From Psychrobacter sp. 28M-43 (GTDB lineage: Bacteria > Pseudomonadota > Gammaproteobacteria > Pseudomonadales > Moraxellaceae): a stretch of 64,000 nucleotides of DNA. A program made the translations under genes and the position numbers. The stretch spans positions 1,488,001 to 1,552,000 of the forward strand of contig NZ_CP061739.1 of NCBI RefSeq assembly GCF_014770435.1, read 5' to 3'. The notes beneath the pieces are model-generated. The model worked only from the letters and a program-made list of their open reading frames with translations, was not told where the DNA came from and searched no databases. Positions within the stretch are counted from its first letter, which is position 1. Every line of letters begins with the position of its first letter. Shown piece by piece: positions 44,230 through 53,791 of this stretch.

Positions 44230-45357
44230 ATGCATATCACGGCTAATTTTGATGCAGGCAACATTGATATTATTAATGCAGATGACAAAAAAGACATTCA
44301 ATTAGCGATTCGTCCAGATGTTGGCGGCGAGTTTTTTCAATGGTTTAACTTTCGTCTGTCAGGTCAAATAGGAGAGCAGTATGTTCTCAACATTCTGAAT
44401 GCAGGAGAGGCGTCTTATCTAGAAGGTTGGGAGAACTACCAAGCAGTGGCTTCTTATGATCGTCAGCATTGGTTCCGTCTGCCAACGTCTTATAAAGATG
44501 GCAAGTTGACCATCGTGGCAGAGTTAGAGTGTGAGACCATGCAAATTGCGTATTTTGCGCCTTATAGCTATGAGCGTCATCAAGATTTATTGGCCGCTGT
44601 GCAAGTGCATCCGCTAGTGACGTTAGAGCATCTGGGTGAAACGCTTGATAAACGTGACTTGACTCTAGTCAAAATCGGGGATGGAGATGCTAGTAAGCGT
44701 AATATATGGATTACTGCTCGTCAGCACCCAGGTGAAACGATGGCTGAATGGCTCATTGAAGGTTTGTTGTATAGCTTGTTAGATAGCGATAATGCGACTG
44801 GCAAACAGTTGTTAGACAAGGCCAATTTTTATATTGTCCCTAATATGAACCCTGATGGCAGTGTACGTGGTCACTTGCGTACTAACGCTGTCGGAACCAA
44901 CCTAAACCGTGAATGGCAAAGTCCAAGCTTAGACAAAAGCCCTGAAGTATTTCATGTGATTAATAAAATGGAAGCGACGGGCGTGGATCTATTTTATGAT
45001 GTGCATGGTGATGAAGCATTGCCATACGTATTCCTCGCTGGTTCACAAGGGACGCCAAGCTATAGTGACCGTCTCGCTGGTCTGCGCGATAGATTTTCAG
45101 AGGTATTAAAGCTGGCCAGTGCTGATTTTCAGTCTGAATTTGGCTATGAGATTGATGCACCAGGTGCTGCCAATATGACCGTTGCCACCAATTGGGTAGC
45201 AGAGCGTTTTGATTGCCTTGCTAATACGTTAGAGATGCCATTCAAAGACAATGATAATCTGCCCGATGAAGAGATGGGTTGGTCACCCGAGCGTTCTATC
45301 AAATTAGGCGAAGCATCACTGATAGCAATGCTAGCTGTCGTGGATGATTTACGATAA
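44230..45357 (+). CDS. M14-family zinc carboxypeptidase
   Basis: A 375-residue cytosolic metallopeptidase of the M14 carboxypeptidase family, cytosolic-carboxypeptidase-like. An N-terminal beta domain (about 1-115) precedes the catalytic domain with zinc ligands H166-x2-E169 (RQHPGETM) and H259 (DVHGDE), substrate-binding NLNREW (225-230) and the catalytic Glu in TLEMPFKD. No signal peptide is seen. Members remove C-terminal residues from peptides or proteins; the substrate is unknown. GGGAATAACT precedes the ATG. Confidence 0.88.
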   Translation: MHITANFDAGNIDIINADDKKDIQLAIRPDVGGEFFQWFNFRLSGQIGEQYVLNILNAGEASYLEGWENYQAVASYDRQHWFRLPTSYKDGKLTIVAELECETMQIAYFAPYSYERHQDLLAAVQVHPLVTLEHLGETLDKRDLTLVKIGDGDASKRNIWITARQHPGETMAEWLIEGLLYSLLDSDNATGKQLLDKANFYIVPNMNPDGSVRGHLRTNAVGTNLNREWQSPSLDKSPEVFHVINKMEATGVDLFYDVHGDEALPYVFLAGSQGTPSYSDRLAGLRDRFSEVLKLASADFQSEFGYEIDAPGAANMTVATNWVAERFDCLANTLEMPFKDNDNLPDEEMGWSPERSIKLGEASLIAMLAVVDDLR

Positions 45358-45387
45358 CTATAGAAAAAAAGCTGCAGAAAATAAAAA

Positions 45388-45431
45388 GCTGCTAATGATG
45401 GCCGAGTGTTTTAGTGGTCATCGTTAGCAGC
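45388..45431. terminator. strong hairpin between convergent genes
   Basis: GCTGCTAATGATGGCC (45388-45403) pairs with GGTCATCGTTAGCAGC (45416-45431) along 16 bp with two G-U pairs. An A-run directly before it gives a T-run on the minus strand. It separates the M14 gene from the leftward membrane-protein gene. Confidence 0.7.
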
Positions 45432-45548
45432 GTATTTCAAATAATTTCAAATGCATTTAAATTTATACTTTTAATGTCACTTTCTAATATTGATTTTTGA
45501 TATCGAACTTCAATCAAACATTCTTATAGCTGATTGGTTTTCAAGTGT

Positions 45549-45980
45549 TTAGTGTGCGGCAACCAGCTTGGCATAAATTTTGCCCAATACTACACCAAAT
45601 ACGAGATGTAGCATAAGAGTGGCGATGGGAATCATAATGCCGCTTGGCATAGATAAACCAAATAAGCCATTGCCCATCATGGGCATAATAGCAATCATCA
45701 TCATAAACCAACCAATTGCACCTACCATTGCGCCAGTCAGCGTAAAGTTCTTACTTCTATCCGTACCTGCTATCAATGCCATGACGATACCATAGCCGAT
45801 CGACCCGACCATAAAGTGAGCAATCCAAGCCATTACGTGGCTGCCACCCATCATCGATGCGAGCATCGCAATAATATCTAAATCAGGCATGAGGCCTATT
45901 GCACTTTTTAGCATGAGAAGTAGCGACATAACGATGGTCGCGATAAAAGCAGCTATTATTCCAGCCATATATTTGTTCAT
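45549..45980 (-). CDS. four-helix membrane protein, DUF6789-like
   Basis: A 143-residue, Met-rich inner-membrane protein with four helices (about 5-28, 50-72, 85-105, 115-138) and motifs HVMAWIAHFMVGSIGYG and LMLHLVFGVVLGKIYA. It resembles DUF6789 proteins of unknown function; the assignment is tentative. The second ATG (45980) is chosen because AAGGA is well spaced only for it. Confidence 0.7.
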   Translation of the reverse strand: MNKYMAGIIAAFIATIVMSLLLMLKSAIGLMPDLDIIAMLASMMGGSHVMAWIAHFMVGSIGYGIVMALIAGTDRSKNFTLTGAMVGAIGWFMMMIAIMPMMGNGLFGLSMPSGIMIPIATLMLHLVFGVVLGKIYAKLVAAH

Positions 45981-46399
45981 AGTAGTCATTCCTTTTTTAG
46001 GTTTGAATCGTTATTATTTTTTTGACGTTTTTAATTTTGGTGATTATCCAGTCGTAATACATTGGAGGTAGATAGCTGTTTATATGTGCAGTAGAGATAC
46101 TAAAGGTTATAGGTACTCTTTAAGATTATTGTGTACTACCTGCCAATATTAAAAACCCCAATATGTATCGTTTCTACGATAAAAGGTCTTGAACAGTCAT
46201 TCAAGTAATTTTGAGTAATCGTTCAATATTACTTGTAACCACAAGCACGCTATGAATGTTCAGTTCGAGAAGAAATGAGGCGGATATAGTAGGCAGAGAG
46301 AGAAAAGCGATAAATATAGGCTGGCACGCTATCAGTCATGATGCTGCTAAGAAATTTTGACAGTCACGCATACTTGGTTATTGGCAAGCAAGATGACGG
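45981..46399. other. intergenic region, nothing recognised
   Basis: About 420 bp between two leftward genes, AT-rich, with short degenerate repeats (TTCAAGTAATTTTGAGTAATCG, abridged, near 46198) but no supported gene, RNA or terminator. Confidence 0.4.
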
Positions 46400-47830
46400 T
46401 CATTGGAGGGTATCGCGGAAATTTTGAAACTCTTTAGATTGTTCAAGTAAATCACTGCCCAAATAGCGTAGGTCATCTACTTGTTCAGGTTGTAAATGAA
46501 AGGTGGTCGGCATGGCATCGAACTTTGCACGCTCTGTTTTATCTTTGACTTGATCAAAGGTCAATACGGAGAAATGCACTTCTACCTGAGGCGAATTTGT
46601 AGGTCGCTGAGCATTTACATGTTCTCCCCATTGTAAAAATTCTTTTTTGGCCAATGAGACAGTTTCGTTATTTAGTGTGCCTAGTGCGACTTCGCTCGCC
46701 GCTGAAATGGTATCAAGAAAACTCGGGTCTTTATTTTCTACTGACCACTCATGCTCTGAATAGGTCTGAGCATTGGCTACAACGACCAGTACTTGTTTGA
46801 CTTGGCGTAATTTCGCAGGACTGAAGGCGCCTGCCATGTTGGGCACATCGCCATATTGGGTCACAGGACTCATCATTGAGCCGCGCACACCTAGATTATC
46901 AGTTACCCCACCGTCTACCAAGCGCACTACTGGCATTCGATCTGGCTGCGAATACCTATCTAGTGCGCGAGCTATCGCATAACTACGCGGCAAATGACTG
47001 TCTTGATTTAGTGCGTCATTAACCCAAGGCTGCGAGCGCTGCGAACAATCAGAAAAGTTGTGTAGGGCAATAGGGGCAAAGATGCCAGGGACTGAGGAAG
47101 ACGCCATCACCGCATTGGCAACTGGGTAGCTTGATAAATCCGAACACAAAAAGTCGAACTGCTGCTGAGTAAATGAAAAGGTCATTGCGTTGTTTAGATC
47201 ACTTGCATTTAGGATAACGTAAGGCAATTTTCCACGGCTCATATCAGCAAAGGTCTTTTGTTGAAATAGACTGTTGTCTAAATTGTCAGCCACCAAATCC
47301 CCACGATTGTATTCAGAACTGCTCATCGCTATTAGGCTTTGCGGACGTATCGCAAGTCTAATCAGTCGTGATTGCCAGTCTTCATACAAGAATTCTGGAG
47401 CAAACTTCTCAAAAATGTCATCGCCAAATAGTCCGTAATATGCTGCTGTGTAGCTCCCGCCAGATACCGAAGAGATGACATCGACTTCATCTAATAGTCG
47501 GCGCTCTACGCCATTGATAGTTACTGGTGTATCACGTAGCTTTTCTAGCACCCCGTAGCTGAGTGCTGCTGCCCGTGTACCACCGCCAGAAAAGGCAAGT
47601 ACAACAAAAACTTCGTCTGAGTTTTTTGGGAGGTTGTTATGGAAATCATAACGAGCAGTGCTCTTATCTATAATAGGCTTGTTCCAGACTCGTTTTGCGC
47701 AACCAGTGAATAACAGCGAGATAACAATGATGATGAATAGAAAAAACGCAAAGCATAATCGAGGTGAAACCATCAGTTTTGAGAGTTTCTGCAGCAGACG
47801 ATCATAGTAAGTCGGTATGTCTATACGCAT
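46400..47830 (-). CDS. patatin-like phospholipase, lipoprotein
   Basis: A 476-residue patatin-family lipid acyl hydrolase. A long N-terminal signal ends in a lipobox (LLFTGC, about residues 40-45), which suggests a membrane-anchored periplasmic or outer-membrane protein. The oxyanion loop is SGGGTRAAAL, the nucleophile Ser is in SSVSGGS and the catalytic Asp is in LVDGGVTDNLG. The ATG at 47830 has GAGG upstream; GTG at 47839 is an alternative. Substrates are probably phospholipids. Confidence 0.88.
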   Translation of the reverse strand: MRIDIPTYYDRLLQKLSKLMVSPRLCFAFFLFIIIVISLLFTGCAKRVWNKPIIDKSTARYDFHNNLPKNSDEVFVVLAFSGGGTRAAALSYGVLEKLRDTPVTINGVERRLLDEVDVISSVSGGSYTAAYYGLFGDDIFEKFAPEFLYEDWQSRLIRLAIRPQSLIAMSSSEYNRGDLVADNLDNSLFQQKTFADMSRGKLPYVILNASDLNNAMTFSFTQQQFDFLCSDLSSYPVANAVMASSSVPGIFAPIALHNFSDCSQRSQPWVNDALNQDSHLPRSYAIARALDRYSQPDRMPVVRLVDGGVTDNLGVRGSMMSPVTQYGDVPNMAGAFSPAKLRQVKQVLVVVANAQTYSEHEWSVENKDPSFLDTISAASEVALGTLNNETVSLAKKEFLQWGEHVNAQRPTNSPQVEVHFSVLTFDQVKDKTERAKFDAMPTTFHLQPEQVDDLRYLGSDLLEQSKEFQNFRDTLQ

Positions 47831-47937
47831 GCAAATCACCTCAAAGTTTGTAGAATACGGTGCGCTCTGTACTTTTTACTTGATAACAGAGCAAATCACG
47901 TCAGTTTTCGACTTCCATGTCGGTTGTGACTTAACAC

Positions 47938-47980
47938 TTAAGGGCATTAAACTTAAGAGCAGTAAACTTAAGAGCAGGGG
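47938..47980. repeat. 15-bp tandem repeat, nearly three copies
   Basis: TTAAGGGCATTAAAC, TTAAGAGCAGTAAAC and TTAAGAGCAGGGG follow each other directly from 47938. No gene is seen in 47831-48123, and the repeat has no evident function. Confidence 0.7.
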
Positions 47981-48123
47981 CCACCTTCTAAATATGACGT
48001 ATATAAAACACAGATGATATAGATTGATTTCTTACTAGTATCAGTCACGGTGAGCAATTTAATTACTATGAATAAACCTTAACTGGACGGTAATAGCGAG
48101 TCAAGATAAAACTGAGTAACCAT

Positions 48124-49092
48124 TCAAATAGCCCTTCTTTTCATTTTTACATTCGCCAATAGCAGTCCTGATAAGATCAACATCATGGCCAGCATCTTCC
48201 ACCAAGTCACCACTTCTCCTGTGAGTAGTACTGAGGTCACCATACCGAATACGGGCACCAATAGTGCAAACGGCATAACCTTGGAGGCTGTATTTTGACT
48301 GAGTAAGTGTGCCCATAGACCAAAGCCAATTAAGGTTGAGATATAGACGATAAACCCAAGTGAGAGCCAAGACTTGAGTGATGCTTCAGTAAACGTCGCC
48401 ATCTGCCATGCATCAGTCTCAAATGTAAGAGAAGATATCGTCAACATCACGCAAGCAATGAGACCGCCCCAGACTACCAGCGCTAACGCAGATAGAGCAG
48501 AGGCTTTATTTTTTCCAGTGCTAGATGTAGCAACAGATACCCTTGTTCCTTGCTGCATCGCTTTTAGAGCCGTCTGCTCTGACGCTTTTTCTGAGGCCTG
48601 TTTTGATGCTTGCTTGGAGGCAATATTACCAAAGCTCCAACCGATGGCAGCTATCAGGATACAGATGAACCCTGCCAAAGGCATATCACCGCCAAGGTTT
48701 AGCGCAATCACGCCGAGTCCTAGTACACCGACCAACATACCGACGATTTGCATACGGCTGACTGCTTCGCCCAATATAAAGTATGCTAGCAATACCGTGA
48801 TAAAAATCTGAATTTGTAGCAGTAGTGCCGTCAGCCCCGGGGATGAACCTAGATGCATCGCTGTAAAGACAAAGGCATACTGCATGACAAATGTACCGAT
48901 GGCATAAATAAACAAGGTACGGTTGAATTTAGGTGGCTTTAGAAACAAGACCAGTGGCACAGCAGTAAAGAAAAAACGCAGAGCAGTAAGCATCAATGGT
49001 GGAAAGCTCTCAAGACCCCACGCAATAAAGGTAAAGTTTACGCCCCAGATAAAGGTAACCAGTACAGCCAATGCAGTATATATAGGGGACAT
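48124..49092 (-). CDS. EamA/DMT-family transporter
   Basis: A 322-residue inner-membrane exporter with ten helices in two EamA repeats (start FIWGVNFTFIAWGLESFPPL). It resembles the YdcZ/EamA group thought to export amino acids such as O-acetylserine. A polar, Lys/Ala/Ser-rich linker of about 40 residues (KQASKQASEKASEQTALK) between repeats is unusual and contains a short internal repetition. AGGAT precedes the ATG. Confidence 0.88.
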   Translation of the reverse strand: MSPIYTALAVLVTFIWGVNFTFIAWGLESFPPLMLTALRFFFTAVPLVLFLKPPKFNRTLFIYAIGTFVMQYAFVFTAMHLGSSPGLTALLLQIQIFITVLLAYFILGEAVSRMQIVGMLVGVLGLGVIALNLGGDMPLAGFICILIAAIGWSFGNIASKQASKQASEKASEQTALKAMQQGTRVSVATSSTGKNKASALSALALVVWGGLIACVMLTISSLTFETDAWQMATFTEASLKSWLSLGFIVYISTLIGFGLWAHLLSQNTASKVMPFALLVPVFGMVTSVLLTGEVVTWWKMLAMMLILSGLLLANVKMKRRAI

Positions 49093-49347
49093 ATGAGCTA
49101 TCCTAGAGAGTTGTTATCCGTTGTCGGAAGTGATTAGATTTGATTGTGTTTGGCTTATACTTGGCTGATATTTAGGCTTAGAATTATAGTCGAAAGGTCA
49201 CTATATAATAAGGCGGTACTAGCACTATAGTTGATGCAATTTAAAAGTAGTACAAGGCAACCGAATGTAGATGTACATGTGATACTTCAAGCGAGGTTAA
49301 CGCTGTCATACTTTTATAATGGAATGACTATATAAATTTCTGATTGG

Positions 49348-50727
49348 TCAGTCTAACGATTGAGCCAATACCTCGAAAACTTTTGAATGACTCATCTGTG
49401 CCACATTGAACCGCATAAAGTTTTCAGCATTGTCTGATTGGCTAAAAACGTTGCCCGGCGCCAATACCACACCTTTGGATAAACAGCGATTGGCCAATTC
49501 GGTCGCATTATTATTCTTAGGTAATCGGCACCATAGGAACATACCTGCTTGTGGGAGCAGCCACGGTACGATGCCTAATTTAGCCAATCGTGGTAGCGTA
49601 TGAGTACGCGCGCTTGCCAGCCGAGTATGGATATCATTCATATGCTTACGGTAGCCGCTATCAGTCAACGCTGAGAACACAACTGCCGCTGCTAGCTGAC
49701 TGCCACCAAAGCCAGTCGCTATCTTTAAATCTACCAAACTCTCAACCCACTCTGTAGGCGCTGCAATATAACCACAGCGTAGGGATGCGGATAACGTTTT
49801 AGAAAAACTGCCGATATAGAATACTCGTGATAACCCATCCAAAGCCGCCAATCTCGCCGCAGGCTTGACTTCAAAATCTGCAAAAATATCGTCTTCGATA
49901 ATGTACAAACCAGCAGTCTGGGCCAACTGTAATACACGGTATGCCGTAGCAGGTGATAACGTTGCGCCCGTAGGATTATGAATGGCAGCATTGGTGATGT
50001 ACAGGCGCGGCTTATGCTCATCTAAAATCGCTGCAAAGGCCTCTACATCTGGCCCATTTGGCGTATAAGGGACGCCAACTACTTTGACCCGATGGGCAAG
50101 CAGCTGTGCTCGAAAGTTAAAGTAGCACGGATCATCGACGACGACCGTATCACCTGGCGTCAGCAAAAATCGAAAAATCAAATCTATCGCTTGAGTGCCC
50201 GAATCCGTCAATATGACCTGTGACGGTTCTGCATTGATACTCAATCCTGCCATACGCCGCGTGAGTAATTGGCGTAATGCTAACAGTCCTAGCGGCGTTG
50301 CATACTCACTAATAATAGACGCGTCAGCCTTGGCAACATTGCGTAGACCACGGCGTATACCTGCCTCAAACAGCCAATCCGCTGGTAACCAACCGCAGCC
50401 TGGCTTTAGTGCACCATCAGGTGGCTCAAGCGACTGCCGCGATACCCACAATGGATCTACCACTCGATCAATTTTTGGTGCTATATCTGTCAATGATAGC
50501 GGCGCTGTCGTCTCTGCTACATAAAACCCTGCACCAGGACGGGAGTAGATAATGCCCTCAGTTTGCAGGCGCTCGTAGGCTTCAACCACGGTAGATGGCG
50601 AGAACCCATAATCTTTGGCAGCGGCACGGACGGAGGGTAGTCGCGACTCTGGCATGTAGATGACAGTCGCTATTTTCTCTTTTACGTCAGCCATGACAAC
50701 TTCGATGCGTGTTAGCTTCTTATTCAT
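49348..50727 (-). CDS. MocR-family GntR/aminotransferase-like regulator
   Basis: A 459-residue fusion of a GntR winged helix (about 5-75; LPSVRAAAKDYGFSPSTVVEAYERL, abridged) to a PLP-dependent type-I aminotransferase fold (about 110-455). The PLP lysine is in GSFSKTLSASLRCGYIA, and NPTGA and DDPCY are also present. Such proteins are usually regulators using PLP or an aldimine as effector. It is divergent from an MFS gene, the likely target. Confidence 0.9.
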   Translation of the reverse strand: MNKKLTRIEVVMADVKEKIATVIYMPESRLPSVRAAAKDYGFSPSTVVEAYERLQTEGIIYSRPGAGFYVAETTAPLSLTDIAPKIDRVVDPLWVSRQSLEPPDGALKPGCGWLPADWLFEAGIRRGLRNVAKADASIISEYATPLGLLALRQLLTRRMAGLSINAEPSQVILTDSGTQAIDLIFRFLLTPGDTVVVDDPCYFNFRAQLLAHRVKVVGVPYTPNGPDVEAFAAILDEHKPRLYITNAAIHNPTGATLSPATAYRVLQLAQTAGLYIIEDDIFADFEVKPAARLAALDGLSRVFYIGSFSKTLSASLRCGYIAAPTEWVESLVDLKIATGFGGSQLAAAVVFSALTDSGYRKHMNDIHTRLASARTHTLPRLAKLGIVPWLLPQAGMFLWCRLPKNNNATELANRCLSKGVVLAPGNVFSQSDNAENFMRFNVAQMSHSKVFEVLAQSLD

Positions 50728-50853
50728 ATTTTTTACAGTTTTTGGTAGGGCGGCTTTTATGAAGGTCTTATCTCAAGGTTACAGCTATGACGATATATGG
50801 GTAGGATATCCCAACTGTATGGGTTTTATAGACCAAACAGTTCTGTCTAATTG

Positions 50854-50882
50854 TACTGTATTGTATATAGATAACCTACTGT
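50854..50882. promoter_or_regulatory. direct repeat, possible MocR site
   Basis: TACTGT occurs at 50854-50859 and 50877-50882, 23 bp apart, in the gap between the MocR gene and the MFS gene. MocR regulators often bind direct repeats about two helical turns apart. The short length keeps this tentative. Confidence 0.3.
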
Positions 50883-50992
50883 GCTTTTGTTTTAATCATT
50901 GAACGTAAACGATGTGGAGGTAGGTGTGATTCTATTGTGAACCGCATTAACCTCAGTCAATTCAACGATTGTTCTTCAAAAAGCAGCGATAT

Positions 50993-52174
50993 ATGACCAC
51001 TAAAAAATATAATAAATATCTGGCCTTTGCCTTATGTGTGATAACGACAAGCGTCAATATCCAAGGGCCGCTTTATGCCGTTTACGCACACAATGATGGC
51101 TATGGCGTACTAGCAACTACGATAGCGTTTTCCTTTTATGTATTAGGCGTCATACCTGTATTGTTAGCTTTTGGCGGATTGTCTGATCGCATCGGACGGC
51201 GCAAGGTGATTTTAATCTCTCTAGCCCTATCGATAGCAGCGACGGCTCTTATGTTGTTTTATCCATATACGCGAGCATTAGCAGTAGCACGATTCGTACT
51301 GGGTGTGGGAACGGCTCTGATGGCTGCTACGGCGACGGCCTATATGATTGAGCTGCTTGGTTCATCAGATACGATGCGTGCGACAGCGTGGGTAACGGCC
51401 AGTACAACGATAGGTTTTGGTCTTGGCCCTGTATTGACGACAGTTTCTTTGATGCTTTATGAAACCGATCAGCCAGCCAGTTTTTTCTTACTGCTAGCGA
51501 GCGGGCTGTTCGCTATGTTTTTGTTATATCAATTACCAGAGACAGCACCTAAACGCACTAATTTGCCCACCTCTATGCTACGGCTACCTTATTTTAACCG
51601 TGAAGTCATTTGGTATGGCAGCGGTATTTTGATTTGTTGGGCGACGACAGGATTGGTATTGTCAGTTATTCCCTCAGTACTGGCCACGCATGGCCTCGCT
51701 AAGTATGCAGGGGTATCTTCTATGTTAGCCATCAGTTGTGGATTGATCGTTCAGCCAATCGCTCGAAAACTTGACCCTCAAGTTTCAAGCAAGCTTGGTC
51801 TTCTGATCTTACTACCAGCTTATGCTTTATTAGCTTGGGGGACGTTGAATGCCAATCTACCAGTCATTCTTTTGGCGGCATTTTTGGCCAGTACTAGTTG
51901 CTATGGTTTCGTCTATTTGGGCGGTATGTTAGGAGTCGCACGCTCTGCCGGCAATGAGCAGGCACGTGCAAGTGCAGGCTATTTTCTGATGGCATATATA
52001 GGGCTTAGTGTACCCGTCATCTTTACTGGTTTGATTGTGGATCGGTATGGTGCTGCTACTGCGTTCTACGCCTTTGGTGTATTTTCATTAGTTGGTGTGA
52101 TTTTCTTATTTGCTAGCCAGCCTATATTGAGAACTGGACGTCGTTCGAACGCCAATTTGCATAGCGTGTCTTAA
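50993..52174 (+). CDS. MFS transporter
   Basis: A 393-residue major-facilitator exporter with about 12 helices and the conserved loop 2-3 motif GGLSDRIGRRKV. The ATG at 50993 is chosen over a TTG at 50969 because the membrane domain begins soon after it; neither has a strong ribosome site. It is divergent from a MocR-type regulator. Substrate unknown, possibly a drug or metabolite. Confidence 0.88.
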   Translation: MTTKKYNKYLAFALCVITTSVNIQGPLYAVYAHNDGYGVLATTIAFSFYVLGVIPVLLAFGGLSDRIGRRKVILISLALSIAATALMLFYPYTRALAVARFVLGVGTALMAATATAYMIELLGSSDTMRATAWVTASTTIGFGLGPVLTTVSLMLYETDQPASFFLLLASGLFAMFLLYQLPETAPKRTNLPTSMLRLPYFNREVIWYGSGILICWATTGLVLSVIPSVLATHGLAKYAGVSSMLAISCGLIVQPIARKLDPQVSSKLGLLILLPAYALLAWGTLNANLPVILLAAFLASTSCYGFVYLGGMLGVARSAGNEQARASAGYFLMAYIGLSVPVIFTGLIVDRYGAATAFYAFGVFSLVGVIFLFASQPILRTGRRSNANLHSVS

Positions 52175-52306
52175 AATAAGATTGATAATGCAGTTTTCTA
52201 TTCATTGTCTTTTCAATTTTTCATGGTTAGGTTACTTGTCCATTTTGTTATGTGAATTGTTTTAGTTCATTTATTATATCTGACAGGCATGAGTGGTTCT
52301 TTGATG

Positions 52307-52579
52307 TCATTCATAAAGCTCATGTATCTGAATATCTACTACTGCCCAATCCATTCCTTCAAAATCTGGATTATCTTTATGTTTAGTACTATCGGTAGGT
52401 AGAGGAATGGCTTCGCCATCTTCTATTAATCCTTTTAGATGGAGCATAATCGCTTCTTTAACATTATTAAAGATATCTGCACGTTCATCGCTGGCTGAAT
52501 AGCAACCCACTATGTCTGGGATAAATATGCCATAAGCTGTTGTTTCATTGCTTGGTGTAATTGCTATGGGATACTGCAT
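52307..52579 (-). CDS. hicB: HicB-family antitoxin, no HicA partner
   Basis: A 90-residue protein with the HicB partial RNase-H fold (YPIAITPSNETTAYGIFIPDIVGCYSASDE, abridged, then NVKEAIMLHLKGLIEDG). It lacks the C-terminal DNA-binding extension of long HicB forms. GAGGA precedes the ATG. HicA normally lies next to it; no HicA-like frame was found on either side. It may be an orphan antitoxin or serve another role. Confidence 0.8.
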   Translation of the reverse strand: MQYPIAITPSNETTAYGIFIPDIVGCYSASDERADIFNNVKEAIMLHLKGLIEDGEAIPLPTDSTKHKDNPDFEGMDWAVVDIQIHELYE

Positions 52580-52661
52580 TTAACATTCCTCATGAAGTTT
52601 GAACCTAAGTATAACTGGAAATTGCTTAGATAAGGCTCTAAATAACCCCTTAAATATAACT

Positions 52662-52725
52662 CACTTTCAAAATTATATTGAAAGTGTTTTAGGTGATGGC
52701 TACTGTTTGAAGCACAACACTTTCA
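52662..52725. repeat. cluster of inverted CACTTTCA/TGAAAGTG repeats
   Basis: CACTTTCA (52662-52669), TGAAAGTGTT (52679-52688) and AACACTTTCA (52716-52725) form alternative hairpins between hicB and the divergent SDR gene. They may be regulator sites or a decayed element. No gene fits the stretch. Confidence 0.5.
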
Positions 52726-52810
52726 TTACAATGAGCGCTATCACGATGGATAAAATAGAGCAGGTATCCAAAACTGAAAAAATAATTCAAACAAATAATA
52801 AGGACGGTTT

Positions 52811-53674
52811 ATGACTCTGAATACCACTAAAACAATTTTAATCACTGGCAGCACAGATGGCATTGGCAAATTGGCAGCGTTAAAACTGGCAGAAGCTGGA
52901 CACCAAGTGTACTTGCATGGCCGCGATGCTGACAAGCTTGCTAGCGTCATTGCAGAAGTTCGAGCAGTCGCGACAGGCGCAGCAGTAGATAATATTGATG
53001 GGTTTGTGGCTGATTTTTCTGATCTAACGGATGTGCTAAAGATGGCAGCAGACGTCAATGAAAAACTGACCAAGCTTGATGTGCTCATAAATAATGCAGG
53101 GATTTATACCACGGCATCAGCAATGACGAAAGACGGTTTGGATGTACGTTTCGTAGTCAATTACCTAGCGCCTTATGAGCTGACCAATGCTTTGTTGCCT
53201 TTGCTCAAGCAGTCTGATAAAGCGCGTATTGTGAACTTAAGCTCAGCTGCGCAAGCGTCAATATCTTATCAAGCACTTGCAGGTCAAACCCGCCTCGATG
53301 ATAAAGATGCTTATGCCCAAAGTAAGCTGGCATTAACCATGTGGAGTATGGCATTAGCCGACACAGTCGTTAGCAACGATATCAATGTCATCGCTGTCAA
53401 CCCAGGCTCGCTGCTGAACACAAAAATGGCCAACGAAGCGTATGGTCAGCATTGGTCATCAGCAGACAAGGGCGCAAATATCCTAACGGAGTTGGCCATC
53501 TCGAATGAGTTCGCTAACGATACTGGTAAATACTTTGATAACGATATAACAGATGGCGCACATGGCGATGCAAGAGGGGCGTTTGGACGACCACATGCTG
53601 ATGCTCTAAACAAAGCAGCCATTGCAGAGCTTGAGCAGCAGACTCAGGCAGTATTACAGTCAGTTTTTGCATAA
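52811..53674 (+). CDS. SDR-family NAD(P)-dependent oxidoreductase
   Basis: A 287-residue short-chain dehydrogenase with intact motifs: TGSTDGIG (cofactor), NNAG, NLSSAAQ and Y-A-Q-S-K (DAYAQSKLALTMW). It resembles retinol-dehydrogenase-like SDRs. AAGGA lies before the ATG. It is followed 117 bp later by an MDR dehydrogenase and then a monooxygenase-like gene, all rightward, suggesting a small quinone/aldehyde detoxification set. Confidence 0.9.
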   Translation: MTLNTTKTILITGSTDGIGKLAALKLAEAGHQVYLHGRDADKLASVIAEVRAVATGAAVDNIDGFVADFSDLTDVLKMAADVNEKLTKLDVLINNAGIYTTASAMTKDGLDVRFVVNYLAPYELTNALLPLLKQSDKARIVNLSSAAQASISYQALAGQTRLDDKDAYAQSKLALTMWSMALADTVVSNDINVIAVNPGSLLNTKMANEAYGQHWSSADKGANILTELAISNEFANDTGKYFDNDITDGAHGDARGAFGRPHADALNKAAIAELEQQTQAVLQSVFA

Positions 53675-53791
53675 GGTGCATAAGACTTATATTTAGCAGC
53701 ATTAATAAATTTCGAACAATTAAACCATTACTAACTATATTTTCAAATTTTATTATTAAAAAATTTTTCATTAAAAACAGGATGCAATATT

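Noticed and set aside
52599..52814. 71-residue rightward ORF before the SDR gene
   Set aside because: It starts with TTG without a ribosome site, covers the inverted-repeat cluster and overlaps the SDR start.
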